Shown here: piece after piece, positions 35,002-43,362 of the stretch | Numbering within the stretch: position 1 is the first letter of the stretch | Layout of the letters: the number at the start of each line of letters is the position of its first letter | Source: Campylobacteraceae bacterium | GTDB lineage: Bacteria > Campylobacterota > Campylobacteria > Campylobacterales > Sulfurovaceae | DNA length: 64,000 nucleotides | Reading direction: 5' to 3' | Assembly: GCA_027080995.1 (NCBI GenBank) | Contig: JALWNT010000039.1 | Span: 1 to 64,000 of the forward strand | Notes under the pieces: model-generated | Databases searched by the model: none | What the model saw: the letters and a program-made list of their open reading frames with translations, nothing else | Told to the model about the DNA's origin: nothing | Program-made: the position numbers and the translations under genes

Positions 35002-36255
35002 ATGCGTGTAATGTTCCTGCTGCTAACGTTTCTACAGTTCGTTTCTGCTCTTGATGCCACCATGAAGATCGAGAAAGATGTGGATCAACGGGTGAGGATC
35101 GCAGTGGTGGACGGCGGCGCTTCCGGCAGTGAACTGGGAGGAGAGGGTTTCAAAATCTTTCGGGACGATTTGAAGATCACCGGCCATTTTCTTCCGGCAA
35201 AGGAATACCGTCAGGAGGCTTTCGGAGGTGGGACTTTTGATCCTGCGCTGCGGGCGATGGAGTATGTACTCAAATACCGGATCTCTTCGGAGAACAACGG
35301 CGCGGTGTTGCACGTCAAAGTCCTCAAAGGGGGTGACTCTTCCTTGTTGATGGAACGGAGTTATCGTGTCGCCTCCCGGGCACGCTACCCCTTCTTGATC
35401 CACAAAGCGGTCAGTGAGCTCAATGCCAAGCTTGGGTTTTCTCCGGTCCAATGGATCAACCGATACGTCCTTTTCGCCCGCTATACAGGAAAAAAAGAGA
35501 GTGAAATCGCGGTAGCGGACTACACTTTCCATTACGTCAAGACGATCATCCATGGAGGATTGAACCTTTTTCCGGTCTGGGGGGATCCTGCACAAAAGAG
35601 TCTCTACTATACCGGCTATAGCGGCAAGTTGCCGACTCTCTATCGACTCGATCTGCGCACCGGGAAACTCAAAAGAATCATGAGTTCCCAGGGGATGCTG
35701 GTCTGTTCCGATGTAAGCCGTGACGGGAGTCGACTGCTGCTGACGATGGCACCCCAGGGTCAACCGGACATCTACGAATACCGGATCGCCGATGGATCCC
35801 TGAAACGTTTGACACAGTTCGGCGGGATCGATGTGGGTGGGAAATACGCAGACAAAGAGAAGACGCTGGTCTTTATCTCCAACCGGCTAGGGTATCCCAA
35901 TGTTTTCAAAAAGCCGATCCAGGGCGGGCCCATTTCCCAGCTCGTCTATCACGGACGCAACAACGACTCCTGCGACGCTTACGATGAAAAAGTGGTCTAT
36001 TCGAGTCGTGAGGGGGATAACAGCTTCGGAGGCAAAGCGTTCAATCTCTACCTGACGACGACCGAGGGGGATTATGTCCGTCCTCTGACCGCCGGGGGAA
36101 TCAATCAGTTTCCCCGTTTTTCTCCCGACGGGAATACGGTGCTTTACATTAAAAGGGGAGAAGAAGGAAATTCCATCGGCTACATCGGATTGACAACCAA
36201 TACGACGATGCTTTTTCCTCTGGGGATTCGTCGGCTTCAATCGATTGATTGGTGA
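35002..36255 (+). CDS. tolB: Tol-Pal system protein TolB
   Basis: TolB is the periplasmic beta-propeller of the Tol-Pal machine that constricts the outer membrane at division. The 417-residue product has a short signal peptide (MRVMFLLLTFLQFVSALD), an N-terminal domain and propeller repeats such as LRTGKLKRI, DVSRDGSRLLLTMAPQGQPDIYEY, VFISNRLGYPNVFKK and NQFPRFSPDGNTVLYI. The next gene is a CpoB-like protein 31 nt downstream; in Campylobacter and Helicobacter pal lies between them, and it is absent here. Confidence 0.93.
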   Translation: MRVMFLLLTFLQFVSALDATMKIEKDVDQRVRIAVVDGGASGSELGGEGFKIFRDDLKITGHFLPAKEYRQEAFGGGTFDPALRAMEYVLKYRISSENNGAVLHVKVLKGGDSSLLMERSYRVASRARYPFLIHKAVSELNAKLGFSPVQWINRYVLFARYTGKKESEIAVADYTFHYVKTIIHGGLNLFPVWGDPAQKSLYYTGYSGKLPTLYRLDLRTGKLKRIMSSQGMLVCSDVSRDGSRLLLTMAPQGQPDIYEYRIADGSLKRLTQFGGIDVGGKYADKEKTLVFISNRLGYPNVFKKPIQGGPISQLVYHGRNNDSCDAYDEKVVYSSREGDNSFGGKAFNLYLTTTEGDYVRPLTAGGINQFPRFSPDGNTVLYIKRGEEGNSIGYIGLTTNTTMLFPLGIRRLQSIDW

Positions 36256-36286
36256 AACGATCCAAAAAGTCATGAGAAGGAGTTAC

Positions 36287-37132
36287 GTGAAGAGAACAAA
36301 GAGAGTAGGGGTGCTACCGGTTTTTCTTCTTGCCGGGGGAATTCTCCTGGCCGAACCGTCGGTCTATGGACACAGTTACAGTGCCGGTAGTGCCCAGGTC
36401 AAACGCAACAGCAATCTGATCTATTCGCTCAAGCAAAAAATCGCGAGACAACAGGAAGAGATCGACGGACTAAAGAGCTTGATCGAAAGTCTTTCGCAGC
36501 AGGTCAATCGGCTCTCTTCAGCCGGAAAGAGATCTTCGTCGAGTGTTTCGGAGAGTGAATCGAAAAAGATCCGGGCGCTGGAGGATCGAGTCGCCCGTTT
36601 GGAAAAACGTCTCGCCGCTTCGCCGGCTGCCTCGTCCCGCCGCGCTACTGTGCACGGTGTGAAGAAGAGTTCTTCCAAACGCTCGACCCAAAGAGGGGAA
36701 AGCCGTTCCGCAGTCGCCCATGCCGCAAAGAGTGTTCAAAGAGCAAAAAGTTCCGGCGGCTCTTCACTGCAAAAGGCTGCCTCGAACAAACTCTTCAGTC
36801 GCGGGGTCCGGCTGATCAATCAAAAACGATACTCCGAAGCGAAGTTGCGTTTCGACATTCTGCTCAAACGCAACTATAAACCGGCTTCGTGCAATTTTTA
36901 TGAGGGAGAGGTCGCTTACCGGACCGGGCATTACGACGACGCGATCAAGTATTACCAAAAGAGTGTGGAACTCAACGAAAATGCCGCTTACATGGATCGG
37001 CTGCTTCTGCACACCGCTTTCGCTCTCGAAAAAAGCGGAGAGAAAGCGCAGGCACGCAACTTTTTCCAGGCCATTGTCGACGGCTATCCGGGAACCGCCA
37101 GCGCCAGGGTGGCGAAAAAACACCTCAAATAG
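36287..37132 (+). CDS. cpoB: CpoB/YbgF-like periplasmic TPR protein
   Basis: A 281-residue exported protein: signal peptide (MKRTKRVGVLPVFLLAGGILL), an N-terminal coiled coil (IYSLKQKIARQQEEIDGL, LEDRVARLEKRLA), a Ser/Lys-rich linker (~105-170) and TPR-like repeats (LFSRGVRLINQKRYSEAKLRF, EGEVAYRTGHYDDAIKYYQKS). This is the CpoB/YbgF layout, which couples Tol-Pal action to peptidoglycan synthesis. GTG at 36287 follows AGAAGGAG; an ATG five codons upstream sits before that site. The linker is longer than in E. coli CpoB. Confidence 0.82.
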   Translation: MKRTKRVGVLPVFLLAGGILLAEPSVYGHSYSAGSAQVKRNSNLIYSLKQKIARQQEEIDGLKSLIESLSQQVNRLSSAGKRSSSSVSESESKKIRALEDRVARLEKRLAASPAASSRRATVHGVKKSSSKRSTQRGESRSAVAHAAKSVQRAKSSGGSSLQKAASNKLFSRGVRLINQKRYSEAKLRFDILLKRNYKPASCNFYEGEVAYRTGHYDDAIKYYQKSVELNENAAYMDRLLLHTAFALEKSGEKAQARNFFQAIVDGYPGTASARVAKKHLK

Positions 37133-37176
37133 TCTCAAAAAACCGGACTTCCAAGCTCCGATTAACGTAGCTTGGA

Positions 37177-37182
37177 TACAAT
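37177..37182 (+). promoter_or_regulatory. -10 element of the slyD-like gene
   Basis: TACAAT in GCTTGGATACAATGCC, 28 nt before the peptidyl-prolyl isomerase gene, allowing its transcription apart from tolB-cpoB. Confidence 0.55.
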
Positions 37183-37210
37183 GCCGCAAACTCAACAAAG
37201 GATAACCATT

Positions 37211-37717
37211 ATGGCAATTGAAAACGAAAACAGTGTTGTCGGGATCGAGTACGAAGTCAAAGAGGCCGGTACCGATACCGTCATCGACAGCAACAAAGGC
37301 TCTCAGCCTCTCGAGTTTATCACCGGCAAAGGACAGATCATCCCCGGCCTGGAGAAAGCGCTCGTCGGTATGAAGCCCGGCGAAAAGAAAACCGTCACCG
37401 TCAAAGCGGCCGACGCTTACGGCGAAGTGAATCCCGAAGCGCGCCAAACTCTCCCCAAAGAGCAGTTTGAAGGGATCGATCTCAAAAAGGGAATGAGCCT
37501 CTACGGTCAAGGCGAAAACGGTGAAACCGTCCAAGTTACCGTTGTCGATTTCGATGAAAACGGTGTCACCATCGATTTCAACCATCCTCTCGCGGGGAAA
37601 GATCTGGTCTTTGACGTTACCGTGACCGAAGCCCGCCCCGCTACCGAAGAGGAAGCTGCCACCGGTCAAGTCGGCGGTGCACACTGTGCCGACGGCAGCT
37701 GCGGCTGCGGCCACTGA
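37211..37717 (+). CDS. slyD: SlyD-like FKBP-type peptidyl-prolyl cis-trans isomerase
   Basis: A 168-residue cytosolic isomerase/chaperone of the SlyD type. The FKBP part has LEFITGKGQIIPGLEKALVGM and the long insert-in-flap domain (YGEVNPEARQTLPKEQFEG), followed by VTVTEARPATEEEAA. The tail HCADGSCGCGH is a Cys/His-rich metal-binding end as in SlyD proteins, which deliver nickel to hydrogenases and urease. This gene follows tolB-cpoB in the same order as in Campylobacter and Helicobacter. Confidence 0.9.
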   Translation: MAIENENSVVGIEYEVKEAGTDTVIDSNKGSQPLEFITGKGQIIPGLEKALVGMKPGEKKTVTVKAADAYGEVNPEARQTLPKEQFEGIDLKKGMSLYGQGENGETVQVTVVDFDENGVTIDFNHPLAGKDLVFDVTVTEARPATEEEAATGQVGGAHCADGSCGCGH

Positions 37718-37739
37718 TCGGATCGTCGATTCTTTGCCG

Positions 37740-37770
37740 GACGTCCGGGATTCGGACGTCGCTCTATTTT
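37740..37770. terminator. Terminator between the slyD-like and HTH-like genes
   Basis: Perfect 8-bp stem GACGTCCG/CGGACGTC with a GGATT loop, followed on the plus strand by CTCTATTTT. It sits between convergent genes and may serve both. Confidence 0.65.
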
Positions 37771-38081
37771 CCCCCTCTTTCTTCGCAACATTTTTCGATT
37801 ATTTTTCTTAACGCACGTATCTCCTCCTTCATCGACTCCAGCTGTTTGTAGAGTCTTGTTTCGTCGAAGCCTTTTCCCTCTTGTGGTGTATCGGACTTTT
37901 TTGTCTGTTGATTCTTTTCTTTGGAGGATTTTCCCTCCTCTTCGAGGAGGATGTAGGTGACTTTGCGTCCTTTCTCCTCGACAATTTCGCTTAGTAGCTC
38001 TTTGCGATTGGCTTTTTGGATCACTTCAAAGAGGCTGATTCGATGCTCTCTGGCGTAGTCGCGGGCGGTAATTTTTTTCAC
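37764..38081 (-). CDS. Small helix-turn-helix-like protein
   Basis: A 105-residue protein with an N-terminal helical motif ITARDYAREHRISLFEVIQK resembling a helix-turn-helix, then IVEEKGRKVTYILLEEEGK and a C-terminal coiled coil (LESMKEEIRALRKIIEKCCEE). It may bind DNA or act as a small regulator. GTG at 38081 follows AAAGGAG; the open frame extends into repeat copy C, which is not coding. Target unknown. Confidence 0.6.
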   Translation of the reverse strand: MKKITARDYAREHRISLFEVIQKANRKELLSEIVEEKGRKVTYILLEEEGKSSKEKNQQTKKSDTPQEGKGFDETRLYKQLESMKEEIRALRKIIEKCCEERGGK

Positions 38082-38122
38082 GGTCAAACTCCTTTCGACA
38101 AAAGATCTAGAAAGTGAGTGTT

Positions 38123-38240
38123 TTGAAAAACCGAAACGATTTTTTTCCGTCATCCCGAACTAGATTCGGGATCCACGGTACGATGGGCATTGCAAGCCCC
38201 GGATTCCGCATCAAGCCCGGAATGACAAAGGTTTTTCAGA
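38123..38240. repeat. Dispersed inverted-repeat element, copy C
   Basis: About 118 bp from TTGAAAAACC to GGTTTTTCAGA with GTCATCCCGAACTAGATTCGG and GGATTCCGCATCAAGCCCGG arms. It fills most of the gap between two genes on the minus strand. Confidence 0.8.
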
Positions 38241-38303
38241 GCCTTCAAGTGGAAAAGGGTGCGGTAATAATAAGCGAGGAGAGTCCTCCTTATGTAAGGG
38301 CTT

Positions 38304-39065
38304 TCACTCCGAGAGCGCCTGGGCTGCGAAAACGTAGATTGCGGCATTGTAAAGTGCGACGCAATAAAGCAGAATCAGCGCGACGGGAGAGAGGAAGATC
38401 GAGGCGAAGAGCCAGGAGGCGACGAGTCCTGCGACGAAGACGACGATGGACCAGATGAGGACGAGGAGGAAATACTCCTTGGTAAAGGTGCGTTTCCAGA
38501 ACGATGGACTGAAAAAGAGGAAGCTGCGGCGCAACGCTTGTCCGAAATTTTCGGAGAGAATCACCTCTCCCATGACACCGGGCATTAGATATCCCAACCA
38601 CATGACCAAAAGCAGCATGACCGTCAGGCTGCCCATCATCGCCCCGATGTTGACGGAGGCCATGAAGGCTTCTGTGTTGTCGGTGGCCAGAGCATTCATA
38701 TCGACGGATCCGCTGAAGAGGAGTACAAAGAGCAACCCCAGCAGCAGCATGATCGTGAAAAAGCCCAGGAAGGCTCCCGCTGCAATGTCGAGGTGCTTGA
38801 TAAAGAGATCGGAGAGGGTACTGCGGGCGGCCACAGCTCCCATCTCCCGGTCATCTTCGACTTCAGGGATTTGGCGCCCTACATAGACCTGCACGGCGAG
38901 ACTAAGGATCGGATAGGCAAAAGCGAAGATGACTCCTACAGCCGGGACGAGCTGGAGCAGGGCAACGGCGATGAGAATTCCGATCGCTCCCAGGGAGAGA
39001 GCGATATTTCCTTTGAAAAATTCTATGGCAAGAGCAAACGCCTCTTTGTTTCCTCCTTTTGACAT
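38304..39065 (-). CDS. Integral membrane protein of unknown function
   Basis: A 253-residue protein with about six hydrophobic helices (NIALSLGAIGILIAVALLQL, FLGFFTIMLLLGLLFVLLF, SLTVMLLLVMWLGYLMPGVM, FLLVLIWSIVVFVAGLVASWLF, FLSPVALILLYCVALYNA) and a soluble loop QIPEVEDDREMGAVAARSTL. It resembles the broad class of small glycerophosphoryl-like or DUF4013-like membrane proteins but I cannot place it. ATG at 39065 follows AAAGGAG. It has no coupled neighbour. Confidence 0.65.
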   Translation of the reverse strand: MSKGGNKEAFALAIEFFKGNIALSLGAIGILIAVALLQLVPAVGVIFAFAYPILSLAVQVYVGRQIPEVEDDREMGAVAARSTLSDLFIKHLDIAAGAFLGFFTIMLLLGLLFVLLFSGSVDMNALATDNTEAFMASVNIGAMMGSLTVMLLLVMWLGYLMPGVMGEVILSENFGQALRRSFLFFSPSFWKRTFTKEYFLLVLIWSIVVFVAGLVASWLFASIFLSPVALILLYCVALYNAAIYVFAAQALSE

Positions 39066-39222
39066 CACAAACTCCTTTAAACGGTTATTTTACTTCTCAA
39101 GAGGAGATTGTAGCATAGAGGCCATCTTGAGCAATTTTTTTCGATACCCTATTCGGAAACCGGAGTCCACAACGATTCATGTTTTGGGAATATTCTCACA
39201 AAAACAACCTCGGAAACAGTCA

Positions 39223-41100
39223 TTACCAGGAGCCGCCGCCCCCTCCGCCGCCGCCTCCGCTGGAGAAGCCCCCGCCGCCGGAGAAGCCGCCGGTGTCGCT
39301 GGGCGGGGGAGAAGCAGCGGTGCCCATGTCCCGCGTGAAATCCCCCAGATCGTCGAAATCGCCGACGAACCAGACGGGGGTGGGGACCTGGAACTCTTCG
39401 TAAAGTTCCCGCCATGCGTCGGTGACCCCGAAAAGGATCGCATAGGGCAGTAATCGGTCCAGATAGTGGGGATCCTGCTTCAAAAAGCGTCGGATCCGGT
39501 CCTTTTCGACCCGGGTGACGAACTCTTTGAGCCCCAGGAGATGGTTGTGGATCCGGGCCCCTTCGGGAGTGTAGGGGCCGACTCGGCGATAGAAATGGGC
39601 GATGCCGAAGAATAGGAGTATCAGGTAGCCTACCGGTCCGAAAATGAGCCCCCTCCACCCGTCGAATATCGAAACGAGCAACTGGGAAAATACGAATACG
39701 ACGACGGTGAGCCAGATTGCGGCGAAGATCCCTTGAACGATGCTGCGTTCGCGCCAGGCTTTCAAAACGGCTCCGAAACCGACACTGAAAAAAGCGCCGG
39801 CAAAAAGAATCAAAACAATATTTTCGCTGCCGTACTTTTGGGCGATGTCGTAGGAGATCAGAGCGAGAATCGGCAGGGCGAAAAGGATCGCTTTGATCAG
39901 AAAGTTTTTCCGCGCTTTGGCGGGATTTCGGTTGAAATAGCCTTTTTGCACCGACCACTCATAAAGGGTGTCGTTGAGTTCATCCAGTGCCGTGGAGAGT
40001 CGCTCTCTGCGATCCCGATCGGTTGTACTGATCGGGAACGTGGATGCCGTGGGGAAAAGGATCTGCCTGAGAAGGATGCGCTGATCTTCGGTGAGTTTGG
40101 ATTCATCGGCACTTTCGACACGGTGCAAAACGGTTCCGTTTGGGGTCTCCTCGATCGTCAGATATCCTTTTTGGGCCAGTTCGACGATCGCCGGGGCGAT
40201 GTCCTGGCGATCGGCGTAGGCATCCAGGAGGAGCCCTGCCTCGAGGAGGCTCAGCCCCTTGGGGGGATAGTATTGGGGGGCCACGGAGGTCCGCTTCGTC
40301 CCCGGATCCTCCCCCTTTCGAGCGAGTCTGCCGATGAAAAAGAGATAGAGGATCGCGAGCGGCAGCGGCAAACTCTCGATGAGGCGCTCGGAAAGCGGTA
40401 CGGAGACATTGGCTTTGCCGCTTTGTCCCAGGAGCCCTTCGGGGTAGATCACTTCGACGGTGATTCCCTCGTGGGGGAAGAGGGCTTCGTCTTCTAAAAC
40501 GAAGCGATGTGCATCGAGCCACCGTACAGGGGAGCGCACACTTCGCGTCGATCCGTAGCGTCCGGCGTAACTTCGCACCCTGACATTGTCCCGGGAAAGA
40601 ACCGGCGGCAGGATCACCTCGATATGCGCCCGTCGAATCGGGACGTTCCAGCCGGTGCCGATGGCGTTCCAGCGGATCGCGTCACCGCTGCCGTCGGAAG
40701 CGGGGAGGACTCCTTTTTGAACCCGGTAGAGGAGGGTATAGCGGTGTACGCCGGTTAGCGTATGGTCGGGATCTCCGATCTTGAGTCGGACCATCGAGCC
40801 GGCCTGGTCGGAGCGGATCCCCTCACGTACCCAACGGACGGGTCGGCCGTCCATCGTAACCTCAAAGTCTCCGAGTCCCAAATCGACGGGGCGGGAGTGG
40901 GGGGTGAGGCGGATCGTTTCGGGGATGTCGCGGAAGATCCCGTGGCGCCAGGCTCCTTCGAAATCGTAATCGATGGTTTCGTTGATCTCCAGACTTCCAC
41001 TTGTTTCGACACGGATGGTGACATCATACTGTGTGATCCGTTCGGCCAGTAGCGGTCCCCACAGTCCAAGAATCAGAAAAAAGGTAACAAGCCGGCGCAT
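39223..41100 (-). CDS. DUF2207 domain membrane protein
   Basis: A 625-residue protein: signal peptide (MRRLVTFFLILGLWGPLLAE), an exported DUF2207 beta domain with ITQYDVTIRVETSGSLEINE and DYDFEGAWRHGIFRDIP, then a membrane helix (PLPLAILYLFFIGRLARKG), a cytosolic winged-helix-like section (PAIVELAQKGYLTIEETPNG) and two further helices near residues 415-500. It ends in a glycine-rich tail (SGGGGFSSGGGGGGGGGSW), which is typical of these proteins. It lies 4 nt downstream of lemA, and the DUF2207-LemA pair is a common arrangement; its role is unknown. Confidence 0.87.
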   Translation of the reverse strand: MRRLVTFFLILGLWGPLLAERITQYDVTIRVETSGSLEINETIDYDFEGAWRHGIFRDIPETIRLTPHSRPVDLGLGDFEVTMDGRPVRWVREGIRSDQAGSMVRLKIGDPDHTLTGVHRYTLLYRVQKGVLPASDGSGDAIRWNAIGTGWNVPIRRAHIEVILPPVLSRDNVRVRSYAGRYGSTRSVRSPVRWLDAHRFVLEDEALFPHEGITVEVIYPEGLLGQSGKANVSVPLSERLIESLPLPLAILYLFFIGRLARKGEDPGTKRTSVAPQYYPPKGLSLLEAGLLLDAYADRQDIAPAIVELAQKGYLTIEETPNGTVLHRVESADESKLTEDQRILLRQILFPTASTFPISTTDRDRRERLSTALDELNDTLYEWSVQKGYFNRNPAKARKNFLIKAILFALPILALISYDIAQKYGSENIVLILFAGAFFSVGFGAVLKAWRERSIVQGIFAAIWLTVVVFVFSQLLVSIFDGWRGLIFGPVGYLILLFFGIAHFYRRVGPYTPEGARIHNHLLGLKEFVTRVEKDRIRRFLKQDPHYLDRLLPYAILFGVTDAWRELYEEFQVPTPVWFVGDFDDLGDFTRDMGTAASPPPSDTGGFSGGGGFSSGGGGGGGGGSW

Positions 41101-41104
41101 CGGA

Positions 41105-41671
41105 TCAGTCGAACTTGATCTCGGGCATCTTTTTGACCGCCGCTTTCTCCGATTCGTCCAATTCGAAGAAATCTTTGGGTTGGAAATGGTAGCGCTGGGC
41201 GATCAGCACATCGGGGAAAGACTCCAACCGGGTGTTGTAGTCCCGAACGACGGCGTTGTAGTAGCGACGGGCGTTTTGGATGGCATCCTCGATCTCGGCC
41301 AGCTGCTGCTGAAGGTTGAGAAAGTTCTCGTTGGCCTTGAGATCGGGATAGGCTTCGGCCAGGGCGAAGAGTTTGCCCAGGGCCTGGGTGAGCATATTGT
41401 CTGCCTGCTCATGCTCTTTGACGGTTGTGGCGCTCAGTCCCAGAGAACGGGCCTTGATCACCTTTTCCAGGGTGTCGGCTTCGTAGTTTTTGTATCCCTT
41501 GACCGTCTCCACCAGGGCGGGGATGAGGTTGTAGCGACGTTTGAGCTGCACATCGATGTCGGACCAGGCCGCATCGGCGGACTGACGCAGGGACACCAGC
41601 CGGTTGTAGATATAGATCAGATAGAGGATTACCCCTACTGCAATCAGGAGAATAATGAGAATCGTATTCAT
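41105..41671 (-). CDS. lemA: LemA family protein
   Basis: A 188-residue LemA protein with one N-terminal membrane helix (TILIILLIAVGVILYLIYIY) and a long helical domain with LVSLRQSADAAWSDIDVQLKRRYNLIPALVETV, ANENFLNLQQQLAEIEDAIQNARRYYNAVVRDYN. LemA proteins are of uncertain function and often occur with DUF2207 membrane proteins, as here. ATG at 41671 follows AAAGGGG; eight upstream codons are open but precede that site. Confidence 0.92.
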   Translation of the reverse strand: MNTILIILLIAVGVILYLIYIYNRLVSLRQSADAAWSDIDVQLKRRYNLIPALVETVKGYKNYEADTLEKVIKARSLGLSATTVKEHEQADNMLTQALGKLFALAEAYPDLKANENFLNLQQQLAEIEDAIQNARRYYNAVVRDYNTRLESFPDVLIAQRYHFQPKDFFELDESEKAAVKKMPEIKFD

Positions 41672-41699
41672 TCGAACCCCTTTTTGATTATTCACTTAT

Positions 41700-41744
41700 A
41701 TTTTAGCATTAAAATAGATTCCCAGAGTTATTTCTCGATAAAAT
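41700..41744. promoter_or_regulatory. Divergent -10 elements between lemA and the MgtC/DUF4010 gene
   Basis: On the minus strand TAAAAT (reverse complement of 41700-41705) lies 28 nt before lemA. On the plus strand TAAAAT (41739-41744, in GATAAAATTG) lies 28 nt before the 41773 gene. No other control sequence is visible in this short gap. Confidence 0.45.
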
Positions 41745-41772
41745 TGTGAAGATTCGGAGCACAGGAGAGTCA

Positions 41773-43038
41773 ATGGATTATTCACTTGTTCAATCGTTGG
41801 CGACGGTTCTGGTACTGGGCTTTGCTATCGGAATGCAGCGGTCTTTGACCTATCGCCGTGCGCAGGAGAGGAGTTTCGCCGGAAGCCGTACCTTCGCCTT
41901 GATCGCCCTGGCGGGATTTTTGGCGGCATGGCTGGATGGGAGTTACCGCGGGATTACGGTCGCTGTGACGGCGGGGATTGTTTTTTTGCTGGGAGTGGCC
42001 TACTATCTGAAAGTGCGTGAAAGCCGACGCTGGGGAATGACGACGCAGGTCGCGGCATTGGTGACTTTCCTTCTGGGGGTTTTGGCGTACCGGGGAGAGA
42101 CACTTTGGGCAGTTTCCATCGGCGTATTGGTCATCATTCTGTTGGAGATCAAACCCAGGCTCCAGGCTCTGGAACGTCACATCGGTCCCAACGATGTCAA
42201 TGCGGTGATTCTGCTGCTGGCGATGAGTTTCGTGATTTTGCCGATTCTTCCGGATCGGATGATCGGACCTGGGCATCTATTCAATCCCTACAAAACCTGG
42301 CTGATGGCGGTGATCATCGCGGCGATCTCCTTTATCGGTTATGTCGCGATCAAACTCTTCGGTCAGAAGTACGGGGTCTTTCTGACCGGGGCCGCTGGAG
42401 GGCTCATCTCCTCCACGGCGGTTTCGATTTCGTTGTCGCGGATGTACCGGGGAGAGTCGGCACTTATCGCCAACTACGCCGGAGGGATCGCGATCGCTTG
42501 TACTTTTATGTTTTTGCGGGTACTTTTCGAAGCTTTCGTCATCCATCCGGAACTGGCGTGGCGTTTGAGCCCTGCCTATCTTGGGGCGACGATGGGTGGA
42601 CTGCTCTACAGCGGATGGTTCTATCGCCACGCAGAAGCGACCGAGATCGATCTACAAAACAGTACCATCAGCAAAAACCCGCTACAGCTCAGTGAAGCGA
42701 TCAAATTCGGCATCCTTTTCGGGATCGTTTACGGTGCCGTCGCTCTGGTCCAGGCCCGTTACGGGGATATCGGGGTCTATCTTGTCTCCTTTTTTTCCGG
42801 TTTGACCGACGTGGATGCCATCACTCTCTCTTTGAGTGAAATGGCCAAAGAGGGCAAATTGGAACCCTTCGCCTCCATGACGGGCATCGTCATCGCTTCG
42901 GTGACCAATTCGTTGGTCAAGCTCGGAATAGTTTATTGGCTTGGAGGAGTGCGCCTGGGATGGGAATTGACGAAATTTTTCTTTGTGACCCTTGGGCTGA
43001 TGGGGGCGGGGCTTGCGGCGATGGGGCATTTGGGGTGA
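41773..43038 (+). CDS. MgtC/SapB and DUF4010 membrane protein
   Basis: A 421-residue membrane protein with ten or more helices. The N-terminal part matches MgtC/SapB (LVLGFAIGMQRSL, FAGSRTFALIALAGFLAAWL), the C-terminal part DUF4010 (TGAAGGLISSTAVSISLSRM, FFSGLTDVDAITLSLSEMA, VIASVTNSLVKLGIVYWLGG). MgtC-like proteins help cells cope with low magnesium or membrane energy stress; the fused form is poorly characterised. ATG at 41773 follows CAGGAGAGTCA. Confidence 0.88.
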   Translation: MDYSLVQSLATVLVLGFAIGMQRSLTYRRAQERSFAGSRTFALIALAGFLAAWLDGSYRGITVAVTAGIVFLLGVAYYLKVRESRRWGMTTQVAALVTFLLGVLAYRGETLWAVSIGVLVIILLEIKPRLQALERHIGPNDVNAVILLLAMSFVILPILPDRMIGPGHLFNPYKTWLMAVIIAAISFIGYVAIKLFGQKYGVFLTGAAGGLISSTAVSISLSRMYRGESALIANYAGGIAIACTFMFLRVLFEAFVIHPELAWRLSPAYLGATMGGLLYSGWFYRHAEATEIDLQNSTISKNPLQLSEAIKFGILFGIVYGAVALVQARYGDIGVYLVSFFSGLTDVDAITLSLSEMAKEGKLEPFASMTGIVIASVTNSLVKLGIVYWLGGVRLGWELTKFFFVTLGLMGAGLAAMGHLG

Positions 43039-43108
43039 TGGAGAATATAGGATGATGGAAGATGGAAGATGGAGGATTTTGGATTGCGTTGCGGTGCAAC
43101 GCTCCTTT

Positions 43109-43188
43109 TTTGAATAAAATTGGTTTGCGTCATCCTGAACTTGTTTCAGGATCCAGGGGCAAGCCTGAAATGACGGAGTTTGTTCAGA
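43109..43188. repeat. Dispersed inverted-repeat element, copy D (shortened)
   Basis: About 80 bp: TTTTTTGAATAAAATT..GTCATCCTGAACTTGTTTCAGG ATCC.., then GGGGCAAGCCTGAAATGAC and TTTGTTCAGAG. The inner part of the second arm seen in other copies is missing. It is preceded by low-complexity DNA (GATGGAAGATGGAAGATGGAG, 43050-43070). Confidence 0.65.
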
Positions 43189-43248
43189 GTGCCATTACCT
43201 GTACCACGGCTTCGGGACCAATCGACAAATAACTTTGTAGCGGTGGAG

Positions 43249-43289
43249 GCGGGACTTCAGTCCCGCATTGTGCGGGGTTGAAACCCCGC
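43249..43289. repeat. Paired palindrome (REP/BIME-like)
   Basis: Two perfect hairpins follow each other: GCGGGACT-TC-AGTCCCGC (43249-43266) and GCGGGGTT-GA-AACCCCGC (43272-43289); outer bases (GGAGGCGGG/CCCCGCCTCT) allow both to fold as one larger stem. It occupies the 324-nt gap 43039-43362 together with copy D, with no gene seen there. It is of the type associated with RAYT transposases, though none is in this window. Confidence 0.7.
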
Positions 43290-43362
43290 CTCTAAAAGCT
43301 GATGTGAATTGTGTAACGTGGGATTGCCATCGCACGATTTACCTGAAAAAAAGGAGGAACCG

